Assembly: GCA_021372575.1 (NCBI GenBank) | Contig: JAJFUE010000076.1 | Span: 1 to 61,753 of the forward strand | Direction of reading: 5' to 3' | DNA: 61,753 nt | Source: a bacterium | Lineage (GTDB): Bacteria > Sumerlaeota > Sumerlaeia > MVZB01 | Part shown: positions 54,586 through 61,753 of the stretch, piece after piece | How the letters are laid out: every line of letters starts with the position of its first letter | Position numbering within the stretch: position 1 is the stretch's first letter | Position numbers and translations under genes: made by a program | The notes under the pieces: generated by a model | Told to the model about the DNA's origin: nothing | Databases searched by the model: none | Seen by the model: the letters and a program-made list of their open reading frames with translations, nothing else

Positions 54586-54969
54586 TCAGCGACCCTCCTT
54601 CTTCGCGGAATCGATCATTTTCGATAGCCGGTCGAGGTCGTCGGGCGAAAGCTTTTCCTGGTCGAGGATCGACGCCACGGCCTCGCTCGCCGAGCCGCCG
54701 AAGAACGTCGAAAGCAAACTCCGAATCGCCGAGCGCCGCGCCCTTTCGCGCGGCACGGTCGGCAGGTAAAGGAACTTGCGCCCGGCCGCCTTGCGCCGCA
54801 GGTGCCCCTTTTCCTCGAGCAGGTTCAGCATCGCGCGCACGGCCGAGTAACTCGGCGGATCGGCCAGCGCCTCGAGCACATCCGTCACGCTCGCCTCCCC
54901 CCTGGCATAGACGACTTCCATGATCTGGCGCTCACGCCGCCCCAGGTCCAGTGGTGCGTTCCTGCCCAT
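54586..54969 (-). CDS. BlaI/MecI-family transcriptional repressor
   Basis: A 127-residue winged-helix repressor: LGRRERQIMEVVYARGEASV, then SYSAVRAMLNLLEEKGHLRR and KFLYLPTVPRERARR. The C-terminal dimerisation helix holds the site that an M56 protease would cut. ATG 54969 has GAGGT about 8 nt upstream; the longer frame lacks a site. Its stop is 1 nt before the M56 start, so the pair is one operon. Two operator-like palindromes lie in its promoter, supporting autorepression. Confidence 0.9.
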   Translation of the reverse strand: MGRNAPLDLGRRERQIMEVVYARGEASVTDVLEALADPPSYSAVRAMLNLLEEKGHLRRKAAGRKFLYLPTVPRERARRSAIRSLLSTFFGGSASEAVASILDQEKLSPDDLDRLSKMIDSAKKEGR

Positions 54970-55015
54970 TTTTGCAACCTCGCCCGCCGAAGTGAAAACG
55001 ACTTGATTGGCCAAC

Positions 55016-55075
55016 AAGTGCTAACCTAGCAGCACTTTCGGCTCCGGTCAAGAAAATAGTGCTAGTGTATTAGCA
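55016..55075 (-). promoter_or_regulatory. BlaI-type operators over the repressor promoter
   Basis: Minus-strand promoter: TTGACC (55051-55046), 17-nt spacer, TAGGTT (55028-55023). Operator 1 (55016-55037) is a palindrome with arms AAGTGCT and AGCACTT, over the -10. Operator 2 (55057-55075) has TAGTGCTA and TAGCA arms just upstream of the -35. The shared GTGCTA/TAGCA code is the expected kind of BlaI site. Confidence 0.65.
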
Positions 55076-55145
55076 GATACATTCTATTAACGCTTGCGGC
55101 GGGCGGCGCGCCGGATAATACTGGAATTTCCGGAGGTTGCGCGCA

Positions 55146-56051
55146 GTGAAACTCTACAGTCTCTTCAACGAGAACCAGATGCTCCTGGGCGAGGAGGTCG
55201 GCTCGATGCCCGAGGCCATCGAGCGCCTCCTTGGCGTCTTCAGCGGCATGATCGACCGCGACCAGATCCCGCAAATCCAGCAAAATCTCCTGCAGCGCGA
55301 GGAACACTACCCGACCTTCATCATCGACGGCATCTGCATCCCGCACGTGCGCCTCGAAGAGCTCGACAGCTTCCTCGTCGGCCTGCTCGTCCCCGAGAAG
55401 CCGTTCCCGCACATCGCCGAGGGCCAGCCGGATGTCTCGGCGATGTTCATGGTCCTGACCCCGCAAAGCAAAAACACGATGATGCTGCAGACGCTGTCGG
55501 CGGTCGCCCGGCTGCTGAAAAGCAAGGAAACGCGCACGGCGCTGCTCCAGGTCAAGTCCCCCTCGCGCCTCATCCGCTTCATCGAGGACAGCGGCATCGA
55601 CGTCAAGAAAACGCTCGTCGCGGCGGACATCATGACGCCGCTGCCGGCGACGATCAACCAGGACGCGATCCTCAACAAGGCCGTCGACACGCTCGTCGAG
55701 GTCCCCGACGAAGGCGTCGCCGTCGTCGACGACCAGGGCCGCCTCGTCGGCGAGCTCACCAGCAAGGAGCTCCTCACGCTCGGCATGCCGCGCTACATGG
55801 ACCTGCTCACCAATCCGATGATGCTCGAGAACTTCGAGCCGTTCGAGAACTACTTCCGCCAGGAAAACGTCCTGCGCGTGCGCGACCTCTGCCGCCGCGA
55901 CGTGATCGCCGTCGAGCCGAACATGCCGATCGTGCAGGTCACGCACATCATGATGACCAAGCAGCGACGACGCGTCTATGTCGTCGAGGACGGCACGCTC
56001 AAGGGCATCATCTACCGCAAGGGAATCATCGCGAAAGTCCTTCACTATTGA
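55146..56051 (+). CDS. PTS EIIA (PtsN-like) - CBS domain fusion
   Basis: A 301-residue cytosolic protein. Residues 1-145 are an EIIA domain with the phospho-accepting His67 in DGICIPHVRL. Residues about 155-300 are a pair of CBS domains (VAADIMTPLPATINQDAI; VRDLCRRDVIAVEPNMPIVQ) that usually bind adenine nucleotides. EIIA-CBS fusions are thought to couple phosphotransfer state to energy sensing and regulation, not to sugar uptake; no EIIB/EIIC is near. GTG start at 55146 with GGAGG 8 nt upstream. It reads toward the arginine genes with a 94-nt gap. Confidence 0.85.
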   Translation: MKLYSLFNENQMLLGEEVGSMPEAIERLLGVFSGMIDRDQIPQIQQNLLQREEHYPTFIIDGICIPHVRLEELDSFLVGLLVPEKPFPHIAEGQPDVSAMFMVLTPQSKNTMMLQTLSAVARLLKSKETRTALLQVKSPSRLIRFIEDSGIDVKKTLVAADIMTPLPATINQDAILNKAVDTLVEVPDEGVAVVDDQGRLVGELTSKELLTLGMPRYMDLLTNPMMLENFEPFENYFRQENVLRVRDLCRRDVIAVEPNMPIVQVTHIMMTKQRRRVYVVEDGTLKGIIYRKGIIAKVLHY

Positions 56052-56145
56052 AAATATTCCCCGCGTTGCCCTTGACGCCGGCGTTCCCGCCGGTATAATA
56101 ACTATTTTTTTCAACGGCGCGATGGCGCAAGAGGTACCAACGAAA

Positions 56146-57390
56146 ATGACCCAGTCCCATTCCCTTTCCGAAGCTTACCCGGCCGGCCTGCCCCGGCTCA
56201 GCAACAGCCAGTGGCGCGAAGAATACGATAAGTACTTCACGCCCAACTTTGGCAAGCGCCGCCTGGCGCTCGTGCGCGGCGAAGGCTCGCACGTCTGGGA
56301 CGCCGAAGGCCGGCGCTACCTCGACTTCATGACGGGCATCAGCGTCAACAACCTGGGCCACTGCCACCCAAAGATCACGGCGGCGATCCAGCAGCAGGCC
56401 GCCACGCTCGTCCACACGACCAACCTTTACTACGTCCCCGTGCAAATCCAGCTCGGCAAGCTGCTCATCGAACACAGCTTCGCCGACCGGCTGTTCCTCG
56501 GCAACTCCGGCGCCGAGGCCAACGAGGCCGCGATCAAGATCGCGCGCCGCTACAACAAGGAAACGCACGGCCCCAGCCGTCACGAAATCATCTGCACGCT
56601 CGGCTCCTTCCACGGCCGCACGATGGCCACCCTCACCGCCACCGGCCAGGAAAAGACCAAGATGCACTTCGAGCCGCTGCTCGAGGGCTTCAAGCACGTG
56701 CCGTACAATGACCTCGGCGCGCTGAAAGACGCCATCACCCCGGCCACCGGCGCGATTATGTTCGAGCTCATCCAGGGCGAGCCCGTCGTCTATCCGGCCA
56801 CCCAGGAATACGTGCGCGGCATCCGCGAGCTCTGCAACGAGCGCGGCATCATCATGATCATCGACGAAGTCCAGACCGGCCTCGGCCGCACGGGCAAGCT
56901 GTTCGCCTACGAGCATTACGGCATCACGCCCGACGTGCTGACGCTCGCCAAAAGCATCGGCGGCGGCCTCGCGATGGGCGCCATGCTCTGCACCGAGAAG
57001 ATCTCGACCGCGTTCGGCCCCGGCGCGCATGGCTCCACGATGGGCGGCAACGCCCTGACCTGCGCCGCCTCGCTCGCCTACCTCACCGAACTGATTGAGG
57101 GCGACTGGCCGGCCAAGGCCGCGCAGTCGGGCGAGTACCTCCGCGCCGCGCTGCAGAAGGAGCTCGGGCCGACCGGCAAGCTCAAGGAGATCCGCGGCAT
57201 GGGCCTCATGATCGGCGTCGATCTGACGGTCCCGGCGGCAAGCGTCGTCCTGGCCGCCGAGCAGCTCGGCCTCCTGACGAACGCCCCCGCACCGAACACG
57301 CTGCGCGTCCTGCCGGCGCTCAACATCACGCGCGAGGAGATCGATGAGGCGGTCGATATCCTCGTCCGCGCCGTGGCGTCGGTTCAATAG
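56146..57390 (+). CDS. argD: Acetylornithine aminotransferase
   Basis: A 414-residue class III PLP aminotransferase of arginine synthesis (N-acetylornithine + 2-oxoglutarate to semialdehyde + glutamate). It shows LFLGNSGAEANEAAIKIARR, FHGRTMATLTATGQ, IMIIDEVQTGLGRTGKLFAY and Lys269, the PLP base, in TLAKSIGGGLAMGA. ATG 56146 has GAGGT 10 nt upstream; the in-frame ATG at 56122 lacks one. It is followed by argF, with a repeat-filled 201-nt gap. ArgD/SuccinylDAP activity may also serve lysine synthesis. Confidence 0.93.
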   Translation: MTQSHSLSEAYPAGLPRLSNSQWREEYDKYFTPNFGKRRLALVRGEGSHVWDAEGRRYLDFMTGISVNNLGHCHPKITAAIQQQAATLVHTTNLYYVPVQIQLGKLLIEHSFADRLFLGNSGAEANEAAIKIARRYNKETHGPSRHEIICTLGSFHGRTMATLTATGQEKTKMHFEPLLEGFKHVPYNDLGALKDAITPATGAIMFELIQGEPVVYPATQEYVRGIRELCNERGIIMIIDEVQTGLGRTGKLFAYEHYGITPDVLTLAKSIGGGLAMGAMLCTEKISTAFGPGAHGSTMGGNALTCAASLAYLTELIEGDWPAKAAQSGEYLRAALQKELGPTGKLKEIRGMGLMIGVDLTVPAASVVLAAEQLGLLTNAPAPNTLRVLPALNITREEIDEAVDILVRAVASVQ

Positions 57391-57414
57391 ATGTATGAAG
57401 TGAGCCCCGATTTT

Positions 57415-57459
57415 TCGTGCTCGTGCTCGTGCTCGTGCTCGTAATCGTAATCGTAATCG
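57415..57459 (+). repeat. Hexanucleotide tandem repeat, copy 4
   Basis: Four TCGTGC units, three TCGTAA units and TCG, 25 nt after the argD stop. The longest copy in the window; same order and orientation as the others. Confidence 0.88.
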
Positions 57460-57493
57460 ATAAACCGAACGCTGAATGTAACCACCCCGACTT

Positions 57494-57570
57494 TGGATTT
57501 GGATTTAGGATTTCGAATTTCGGATTTCCTTCGTATTTCGAATTTCGGATTTCCTTTTTGATTTCGCGCT
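57494..57570. repeat. GGATTT / TTTCGAATTTCGG tandem repeat
   Basis: Irregular short repeats of GGATTT and TTTCGAATTTCGGA between argD and argF. A related GGGATTTCGGATTTC piece is at 59585-59600. AT-rich against its surroundings; it may separate the two transcripts. Confidence 0.55.
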
Positions 57571-57591
57571 TTAACTTCAGAGGTGTTCGCC

Positions 57592-58539
57592 ATGACCACA
57601 ATTCCCGCCACCAAACGCGATCTCCGCACCAGCGCCGATCTGAGCGCCGATGATGCCGCTGAAATCCTGTCGATCGCGCGCACGCTCAAGCGCGACCTCA
57701 AGGCCGGCGGAAACGAACCCCTGCTCAAGGGCAAGTCGCTGGCGATGGTCTTCGAGAAACCTTCGCTGCGCACGCGCTGCACGTTCGAGCTCGGCATGGT
57801 CCAGCTTGGCGGCCACGCCGTCTATCTGCCGCCCAACGAAATCGGCCTCGGCAAGCGCGAGTCGGTCGCGGACGTCGCCCATTGCCTCGAGCGCTGGTTC
57901 GACATGATCATGGCGCGCACGTTCTCGCAAAAGACCGTCGATGAGCTCGCGCGCCACTGCAAGCTGCCCGTCATCAACGCGCTCTCCGATTATGAGCACC
58001 CCTGCCAGGCGCTCGCCGATTACCTGAAGCTCACCGAGCACGCCGGCGACCTGCGCGGCTACAACCTGACCTACATCGGCGACGGCAACAACATCTGCCA
58101 TTCGCTCATGCACATCGGCGTGATGCTCGGCATGAACATCACCGTCAGCACGCCCGCCGGTTTCGAGCCCGCCAAGTCGGCCGTCGAGGCGACGCTCCAG
58201 GCCGCCTCGGCCGGCGGCGGCAGTTACACCTACGAGCGCGACCCGCGCGCCGCCGTCAGGAATGCGCAGGCGATCTACACCGACGTCTGGGCCAGCATGG
58301 GCCAGGAGCACGAGGCCGCCGAGCGCGAAAAAATCTTCGCCGGCTACATGGTCAACGCGGAGCTGGTGGCGCACGCCCCCAAGGGCGCCTTCATCATGCA
58401 CGACCTGCCGGCCCACCGCGGCTCCGAGATCGCCGCCGACGTCATCGACGGCCCGAACTCGATCATCTTCGACGAGGCCGAAAACCGCCTCCACGCCCAG
58501 AAAGCGGTCATGGTCTTCCTCGACCGCGCAAGTCAGTAG
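57592..58539 (+). CDS. argF: Ornithine carbamoyltransferase
   Basis: A 315-residue trimeric enzyme (carbamoyl phosphate + ornithine to citrulline). It has the carbamoyl-phosphate site S58-L-R-T-R (EKPSLRTRCTFELG), HPCQALADYLKL and the ornithine SMG loop (DVWASMGQE). The HCLPxHRG motif reads HDLPAHRG: the ornithine-contacting Cys is Asp271. Whether this changes activity or specificity cannot be told from sequence. GAGGT lies 7 nt before ATG 57592. The last codon and stop (CAG-TAG) fall at the edge of a dispersed repeat. Confidence 0.92.
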   Translation: MTTIPATKRDLRTSADLSADDAAEILSIARTLKRDLKAGGNEPLLKGKSLAMVFEKPSLRTRCTFELGMVQLGGHAVYLPPNEIGLGKRESVADVAHCLERWFDMIMARTFSQKTVDELARHCKLPVINALSDYEHPCQALADYLKLTEHAGDLRGYNLTYIGDGNNICHSLMHIGVMLGMNITVSTPAGFEPAKSAVEATLQAASAGGGSYTYERDPRAAVRNAQAIYTDVWASMGQEHEAAEREKIFAGYMVNAELVAHAPKGAFIMHDLPAHRGSEIAADVIDGPNSIIFDEAENRLHAQKAVMVFLDRASQ

Positions 58540-58586
58540 GCCGCGGTCAGTAGGCCGCTTCGGCTCGAAGCGACATCGCTGTTCGA
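58533..58586. repeat. TCAGTAGG-family repeat at the argF 3' end
   Basis: TCAGTAGGCCGC occurs twice, first over the argF stop codon (58533-58544) and again at 58547, followed by CTTCGGCTCGAAGCGAC. The same motif, TCAGTAGGTCGCTTCG, overlaps the stop codon of the GNAT gene at 59334. Confidence 0.6.
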
Positions 58587-58683
58587 GTAGCTTTATGCAG
58601 TAGCCCAAACGTCAGCGAGATTTACCACATCGACCACTGCAGGCCAATGTGGGGCCGGCGCCCTCGCCGGCCATGAGCGAGTT

Positions 58684-58712
58684 GATGCAGTAGCCCGAGC
58701 GTGAGCGAGGGA
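58684..58712. repeat. 29-bp direct repeat, copy 1
   Basis: A 29-bp sequence (start GATGCAGTAGCCCGAGC) that recurs exactly at 59412-59440; a diverged relative lies at 58594-58620. It lies in the 342-nt gap 58540-58881, which otherwise holds repeats only. Confidence 0.75.
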
Positions 58713-58754
58713 TTACTATTTCTTTGATCGATTCCGATTCGGATTTGTTGTTCA

Positions 58755-58864
58755 GAACCGCGAAGCGGTTCGATCTCTAAGCCGTGGGTTGGTTCGGAGA
58801 ACTTGTTCGACGAACCTACCCACGGTAAGATCGCATTCATTCAGAACCGATTAATCGGTTCGAT
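58755..58864. repeat. Three-stem dispersed element, copy 2
   Basis: The partner of copy 1 at 18292. Stems GAACCGC/GCGGTTC, CCGTGGGT/ACCCACGG and AACCGAT/ATCGGTT are kept, and the first two differ from copy 1 by paired changes on both arms. It lies 17 nt before the GNAT start and may form its leader. Confidence 0.75.
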
Positions 58865-58881
58865 CATCCCAACCAATTCAA

Positions 58882-59340
58882 ATGCAACACGACCCCATCA
58901 CTTACCACCCCATGTCCCTCGCCGACCACCCCGAGGCCTACGCCCTGTGGCAGGCCACTCCCGGCGTCGGCGTGAGCCTCGCCGACGAGCGCGCGGGCGT
59001 CGAGCGCTACCTCGCGCGCAACCCAAACATGAGCTTCGTCGCGCGCCTCGGCGGCCGCATCATCGGCACGCTCATGGCCGGCCACGACGGCCGCCGCGGC
59101 TACATGTTCCACCTTGCCGTCGCCCCCGAATTCCGCAACCGCGGCATCGCCCGCGAGCTCGTCAACCGTTCGCTTGCCGCGCTCAAGGCCGACGGCATCG
59201 AACGCACGCACATCCTCGTCTATTCCAACAACGCCTCCGGCCGCGATTTCTGGGCGCACCTCGGCTGGCAGCGTATCGATTTCATGGACCTGTTCTCGAT
59301 CAACCTCATCTCACCGGGCAAGCAATGGAACCGTCAGTAG
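58882..59340 (+). CDS. GNAT-family N-acetyltransferase
   Basis: A 152-residue acetyl-CoA-dependent transferase. The family fold is shown by FVARLGGRIIGTLMAGHDG, the acetyl-CoA loop VAPEFRNRGIARELV (R/Q-x-x-G-x-G/A type) and ILVYSNNASGRDFWAHLGWQ. The substrate is not predictable. No clear ribosome site precedes ATG 58882, which follows a structured repeat. The last residues and stop are provided by a repeat arm that starts at 59337. Confidence 0.85.
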   Translation: MQHDPITYHPMSLADHPEAYALWQATPGVGVSLADERAGVERYLARNPNMSFVARLGGRIIGTLMAGHDGRRGYMFHLAVAPEFRNRGIARELVNRSLAALKADGIERTHILVYSNNASGRDFWAHLGWQRIDFMDLFSINLISPGKQWNRQ

Positions 59341-59518
59341 GTCGCTTCGAGCCGAAGGTAAGTGTTTAGCGCGCCTCTCTTTTCTATGCCGCTTTCGCCG
59401 AACGCGGCATGGATGCAGTAGCCCGAGCGTGAGCGAGGGACTCGCGATCATATCGTTTTTCCCAACACTCATCGGTTTAGGCAAATACCGCTAAACACAT
59501 ACAGCCGAAGCGACCTAC
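59337..59518. repeat. MITE-like inverted-repeat element at the GNAT 3' end
   Basis: Imperfect terminal inverted repeats: 59337-59371 (GTAGGTCGCTTCG...GTGTTTAGCG) and 59489-59518 (CGCTAAACACAT...CGAAGCGACCTAC). Inside is an exact copy of the 29-bp repeat at 59412-59440. The left arm includes the stop codon of the GNAT gene. The rest of the gap to 59626 shows a short GGATTTCGGATTTC repeat only. Confidence 0.6.
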
Positions 59519-59626
59519 CGCCCAAGACTTTGTTGCCCCCAATTCACTGCTTCTATTTTCCCTCGCTTTTCCCTATGATTTGTCCGGGATTTCGGATTTC
59601 TGCCCGATCGGATATTTCGCCCGGTC

Positions 59627-60325
59627 ATGACCTTCAACGTCTTCCACCTCGCCGCCTGGTATCTGGTCTTCGTGTTCTCGACGACGCTGCACGAAGCCGC
59701 GCACGCGCTCGTCGCGTGGAAGCTCGGCGACCCGACCGCCTATCACGGCGGCCAGGTCACGCTCGACCCGCGTCCGCACATGAAGCGCGAGCCGTGGGGC
59801 ATGATCTGGATCCCGCTGCTCACGTTCATGATCAACAAGACGTGGATGATCGGCTGGGCCAGCGCGCCCTACGACCCCGAGTGGGCGTGGCGCTACCCCA
59901 AGCGCGCCGCGTGGATGGCGCTTGCCGGGCCGGCGTCCAACCTGCTTCTCGTCATCATTTCGTTCATCCTGATCCGGATCGGCCTCAACGCCGGCGTGTT
60001 CTACGCGCCGATGAGCATCGACTTTACCAACGCAATCGGCGCGCAAGGCCCGTGGCAGGGCATTGCGCTGCTTTTGAGCGTCATGTTTTCGCTCAACCTC
60101 GTCCTGTTCGTGTTCAACCTGCTGCCGCTGCCGCCGATGGACGGAAGCGCGGCGCTCCCGCTCATCCTGAGCGAAAACGCGACCCAGGCGTGGATGATCC
60201 TCATGCGCCAACCCGCCGTCATGCTGATCGGCATGATCGCCGCCTGGAACGGCTTCGGCTACATCTTCCGCCCCATCTTTCTGACCCTGATCAACCTCCT
60301 CTACCCCGGATCGTATTACAGGTGA
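59627..60325 (+). CDS. Site-2 protease-like M50 family membrane protein
   Basis: A 232-residue membrane metalloprotease with His22-E-A-A-His26 (TTLHEAAHALVAWKLG) in the first helix and the second metal motif NLLPLPPMDGSAAL (Asp near residue 183). About five to six membrane helices. The M50 core is present without PDZ or CBS domains. Such proteins cut membrane-embedded substrates, for example anti-sigma factors; no such partner is beside it. No strong ribosome site was seen for ATG 59627. Confidence 0.88.
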   Translation: MTFNVFHLAAWYLVFVFSTTLHEAAHALVAWKLGDPTAYHGGQVTLDPRPHMKREPWGMIWIPLLTFMINKTWMIGWASAPYDPEWAWRYPKRAAWMALAGPASNLLLVIISFILIRIGLNAGVFYAPMSIDFTNAIGAQGPWQGIALLLSVMFSLNLVLFVFNLLPLPPMDGSAALPLILSENATQAWMILMRQPAVMLIGMIAAWNGFGYIFRPIFLTLINLLYPGSYYR

Positions 60326-60417
60326 TCGGAGTCCATCTCTCGCGGCCAGCTCTGCATTCACCCTGAAAAGGTCACCCAGCGAAGTATTATCGCTGAACCA
60401 TTAATAGCAATCCTCGT

Positions 60418-60441
60418 AACCCCGCGATTCATCGCGGGGTT
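60418..60441 (+). terminator. Hairpin after the M50 gene
   Basis: AACCCCGCGAT (60418-60428) pairs perfectly with ATCGCGGGGTT (60431-60441), an 11-bp stem with a 2-nt loop, 92 nt after the M50 stop. There is no clean T-run, so it may end transcription weakly or be another repeat. Confidence 0.45.
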
Positions 60442-60482
60442 TAGACTCGTTCTCCAAAATTTTTTCCCGAATATATCATCAA

Positions 60483-60596
60483 TGCCCGCTTCAGCGGGCT
60501 GAATGGGTTGCCACCGGCTTCAGCCGGTGGTTGCATTGGATACTGTTTTTTTATAGCCGGCTTTAGCCGGCTTCTCGCCAAGCGGCTTCAGCCATC
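60483..60596. repeat. Triple-hairpin dispersed element, copy C
   Basis: GCCCGCT/AGCGGGC, CCACCGGCT/AGCCGGTGG and AGCCGGCT/AGCCGGCT hairpins with the shared GAATGGGTTG spacer, then AGCGGCTTCAGCCAT. It lies in a 513-nt gene-free gap (60326-60838). The rest of that gap shows no other element apart from the hairpin at 60418. Confidence 0.85.
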
Positions 60597-60838
60597 GATT
60601 CGCCTCACGCCGGCAACGCGTAATTTCGGAAATTATTTTCGAGATCGGGTTTACTCGGCCCTTTGTTCGAAAAACCGTTTCAACGGTTTCCCGCGCTGGC
60701 ATACGCGAGCATGTTCAACTCCCCTTGAACGCTTGTATCATTTTCGTTTTTGTTCTGCTAACGTATGCATCGATGACGCCCGGCGACGTCGCGAAATTTT
60801 CGCAGGGCGCTCACGTTCAGACTGGAAGAAGTGAGAGC

Positions 60839-61513
60839 ATGGCCAGCGAGCACAAACCACTCATCACCGTCCGCAACATCGTCTGGCGGCGCGTGCCGGT
60901 TAAAACCCATCGCATCACGGAACAGGACAACATCGTCGAGGTCTGCGACCGCTACAGCAAGGAACTGCGCAAGCCCGGCGACGTCCTGTTCGTGAGCGAG
61001 AAGGTCTGCGCCGTCACGCAGGGCCGCGCCATCGTCGCCGCCTCGATCAAGATCGGCTGGCTCGCCAAGCTCCTGTGGCCGCGCGTGCGCAAGGTCTCCT
61101 ACGGCGTCGGCCTGCGCTCGCCCGAAACGATGCAGTGCGCGATCAACGAGTGCGGCCACGCCCGCATCCTCTTCGCCGCGATCCTCGGCGGTCTCACGCG
61201 CGCGCTCGGCCGCCGCGGCGATTTCTACCGCATCGCCGGCATGCAGGCCGCCACCATCGACGCCCACGGCACCAGCCCCATGCAGCCCGACTGCGTGATC
61301 CTCGGCCCCAAGAACCCCGACGAGATCGCGAAGAAAATCCACGCGGCCACCGGCTTGCCCGCCGCCGTCGTCGATGTCAACGACATCGGCGGCTCATGGG
61401 TCCTCGGCTCCGACGGCATCGACGACGTCAAGCTGATCGAGGACATCCTGCGCGACAACCCACTCGGCCAGACCGACGAGCAAACCCCCTTCGGCCTCAT
61501 CCGCCGCGACTAG
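60839..61513 (+). CDS. Coenzyme F420-0 gamma-glutamyl ligase-like protein
   Basis: A 224-residue protein of the CofE/F420 ligase fold: ITEQDNIVEVCDRYSKE, then PGDVLFVSEKVCAVTQGRAI and the later SYGVGLRSPETMQ and VVDVNDIGGSWVLGSD. CofE adds glutamates to F420. No other F420 genes are here, and many members of this family lie outside F420 organisms, so the real substrate is open. ATG 60839 has GGAAGAAGTGAG just upstream; a longer frame to 60725 adds a hydrophobic start (MNACIIFVFVLLTYASM) but lacks a site. It is the last gene in the window. Confidence 0.8.
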   Translation: MASEHKPLITVRNIVWRRVPVKTHRITEQDNIVEVCDRYSKELRKPGDVLFVSEKVCAVTQGRAIVAASIKIGWLAKLLWPRVRKVSYGVGLRSPETMQCAINECGHARILFAAILGGLTRALGRRGDFYRIAGMQAATIDAHGTSPMQPDCVILGPKNPDEIAKKIHAATGLPAAVVDVNDIGGSWVLGSDGIDDVKLIEDILRDNPLGQTDEQTPFGLIRRD

Positions 61514-61699
61514 CGTCCTACGAAAAAACGCGGGAAGTCGTCGTGCTTGCTCCCATGAAAATTCAATACGCTCAGGCTGGTTCCTGGGCTCGTATACTCA
61601 GTCATTTTCATTCTTTCAGGGTGATGCCGCAGGCGTCATGAATGACTACTACGAAAATTCCAAATTCAAGTTGGTTCCAAATGATTTCGAAACAACCCA

Positions 61700-61753
61700 G
61701 GCCCGAAGGGCCGGCAGGCTGTAGCCGGGGGTGACCAACGGGAACCCCCGGTG
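61700..61753. repeat. Repeat cut by the right window edge
   Basis: A GGCCC-GAA-GGGCC hairpin (61700-61712) followed by CCGGGGGT/ACCCCCGG (61725-61751) and more beyond the edge. It is another dispersed palindromic repeat. The preceding stretch 61514-61699 shows nothing that I recognise. Confidence 0.55.

Noticed and set aside
57415-57459. Hexanucleotide arrays as CRISPR repeats or coding sequence
   Set aside because: Units are 6 bp without spacers; translated frames are artefacts of the tandem.

Overview
The window comes from a GC-rich, Gram-negative bacterium. The evidence is an HlyD-type membrane fusion protein, type II secretion pseudopilins, large secreted beta-propeller, FG-GAP and subtilase proteins, and Shine-Dalgarno-led genes of high GC. 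The gene families (DUF4954 beside NagB, DUF5107-TPR, URO-D methyltransferases with a RACo-like activator, C13/caspase-like proteins, M56-BlaI) and the very heavy load of dispersed palindromic repeats suggest an uncultured environmental lineage such as Planctomycetota/PVC, Sumerlaeota or Hydrogenedentota. This placement is inference; there is no rRNA, tRNA or other phylogenetic marker in the window.

Layout. 0-6.4 kb: a low-GC acyl-carrier-like ORF, then a leftward operon of acyl carrier protein, ADP-forming acyl-CoA ligase, NagB and DUF4954. 6.5-9 kb: a pseudopilin, a 48-residue membrane protein, an orphan HigA-type antitoxin with a toxin remnant, and a membrane-anchored unknown. 9-14 kb: HlyD plus an ABC ATPase-permease fusion (drug-efflux type), and a lone Wzt-like polysaccharide ABC ATPase. 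14-18.3 kb: GspG, a four-Cys microprotein and a DUF5107-TPR protein. 18.6-26.3 kb: a corrinoid methyl-transfer locus (DUF1638-[2Fe-2S]-ASKHA activator, MFS transporter, two URO-D methyltransferases, corrinoid protein, AraC regulator). 26.5-32 kb: two tandem 900-residue secreted beta-propeller paralogues. 32-36 kb: Sfp-type transferase, RluA-family synthase, RhlE helicase and a REP-associated (IS200-like) transposase framed by inverted REP clusters. 36-52 kb: a divergent sigma-54 activator facing a textbook -24/-12 promoter, a small coiled protein, a secreted FG-GAP/caspase-like protein with one intact and one dead protease domain, a mosaic subtilase and a cyclase-ATPase-TPR regulator. 52-55 kb: an M56-BlaI signalling pair with visible operators. 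55-61.7 kb: EIIA-CBS, ArgD, ArgF, GNAT, M50 protease and an F420-ligase-like protein.

How parts fit. The ACP, the acyl-CoA ligase and the Sfp-type transferase could form one acyl-activation module. The methyltransferase locus has demethylation, carrier, reactivation, uptake and regulation functions together. In the 36-52 kb block, the EBP and the sigma-54 promoter probably control the secreted proteases; two of these proteins share a C-terminal domain that nothing else in the window carries.

The other dominant theme is repeats. At least five families of short structured or tandem elements fill nearly every gap. Some are captured by genes: one lies in frame inside an ABC transporter linker and three appear to supply the stop codon of the preceding gene. 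No tRNA, rRNA, CRISPR array or riboswitch was recognised.
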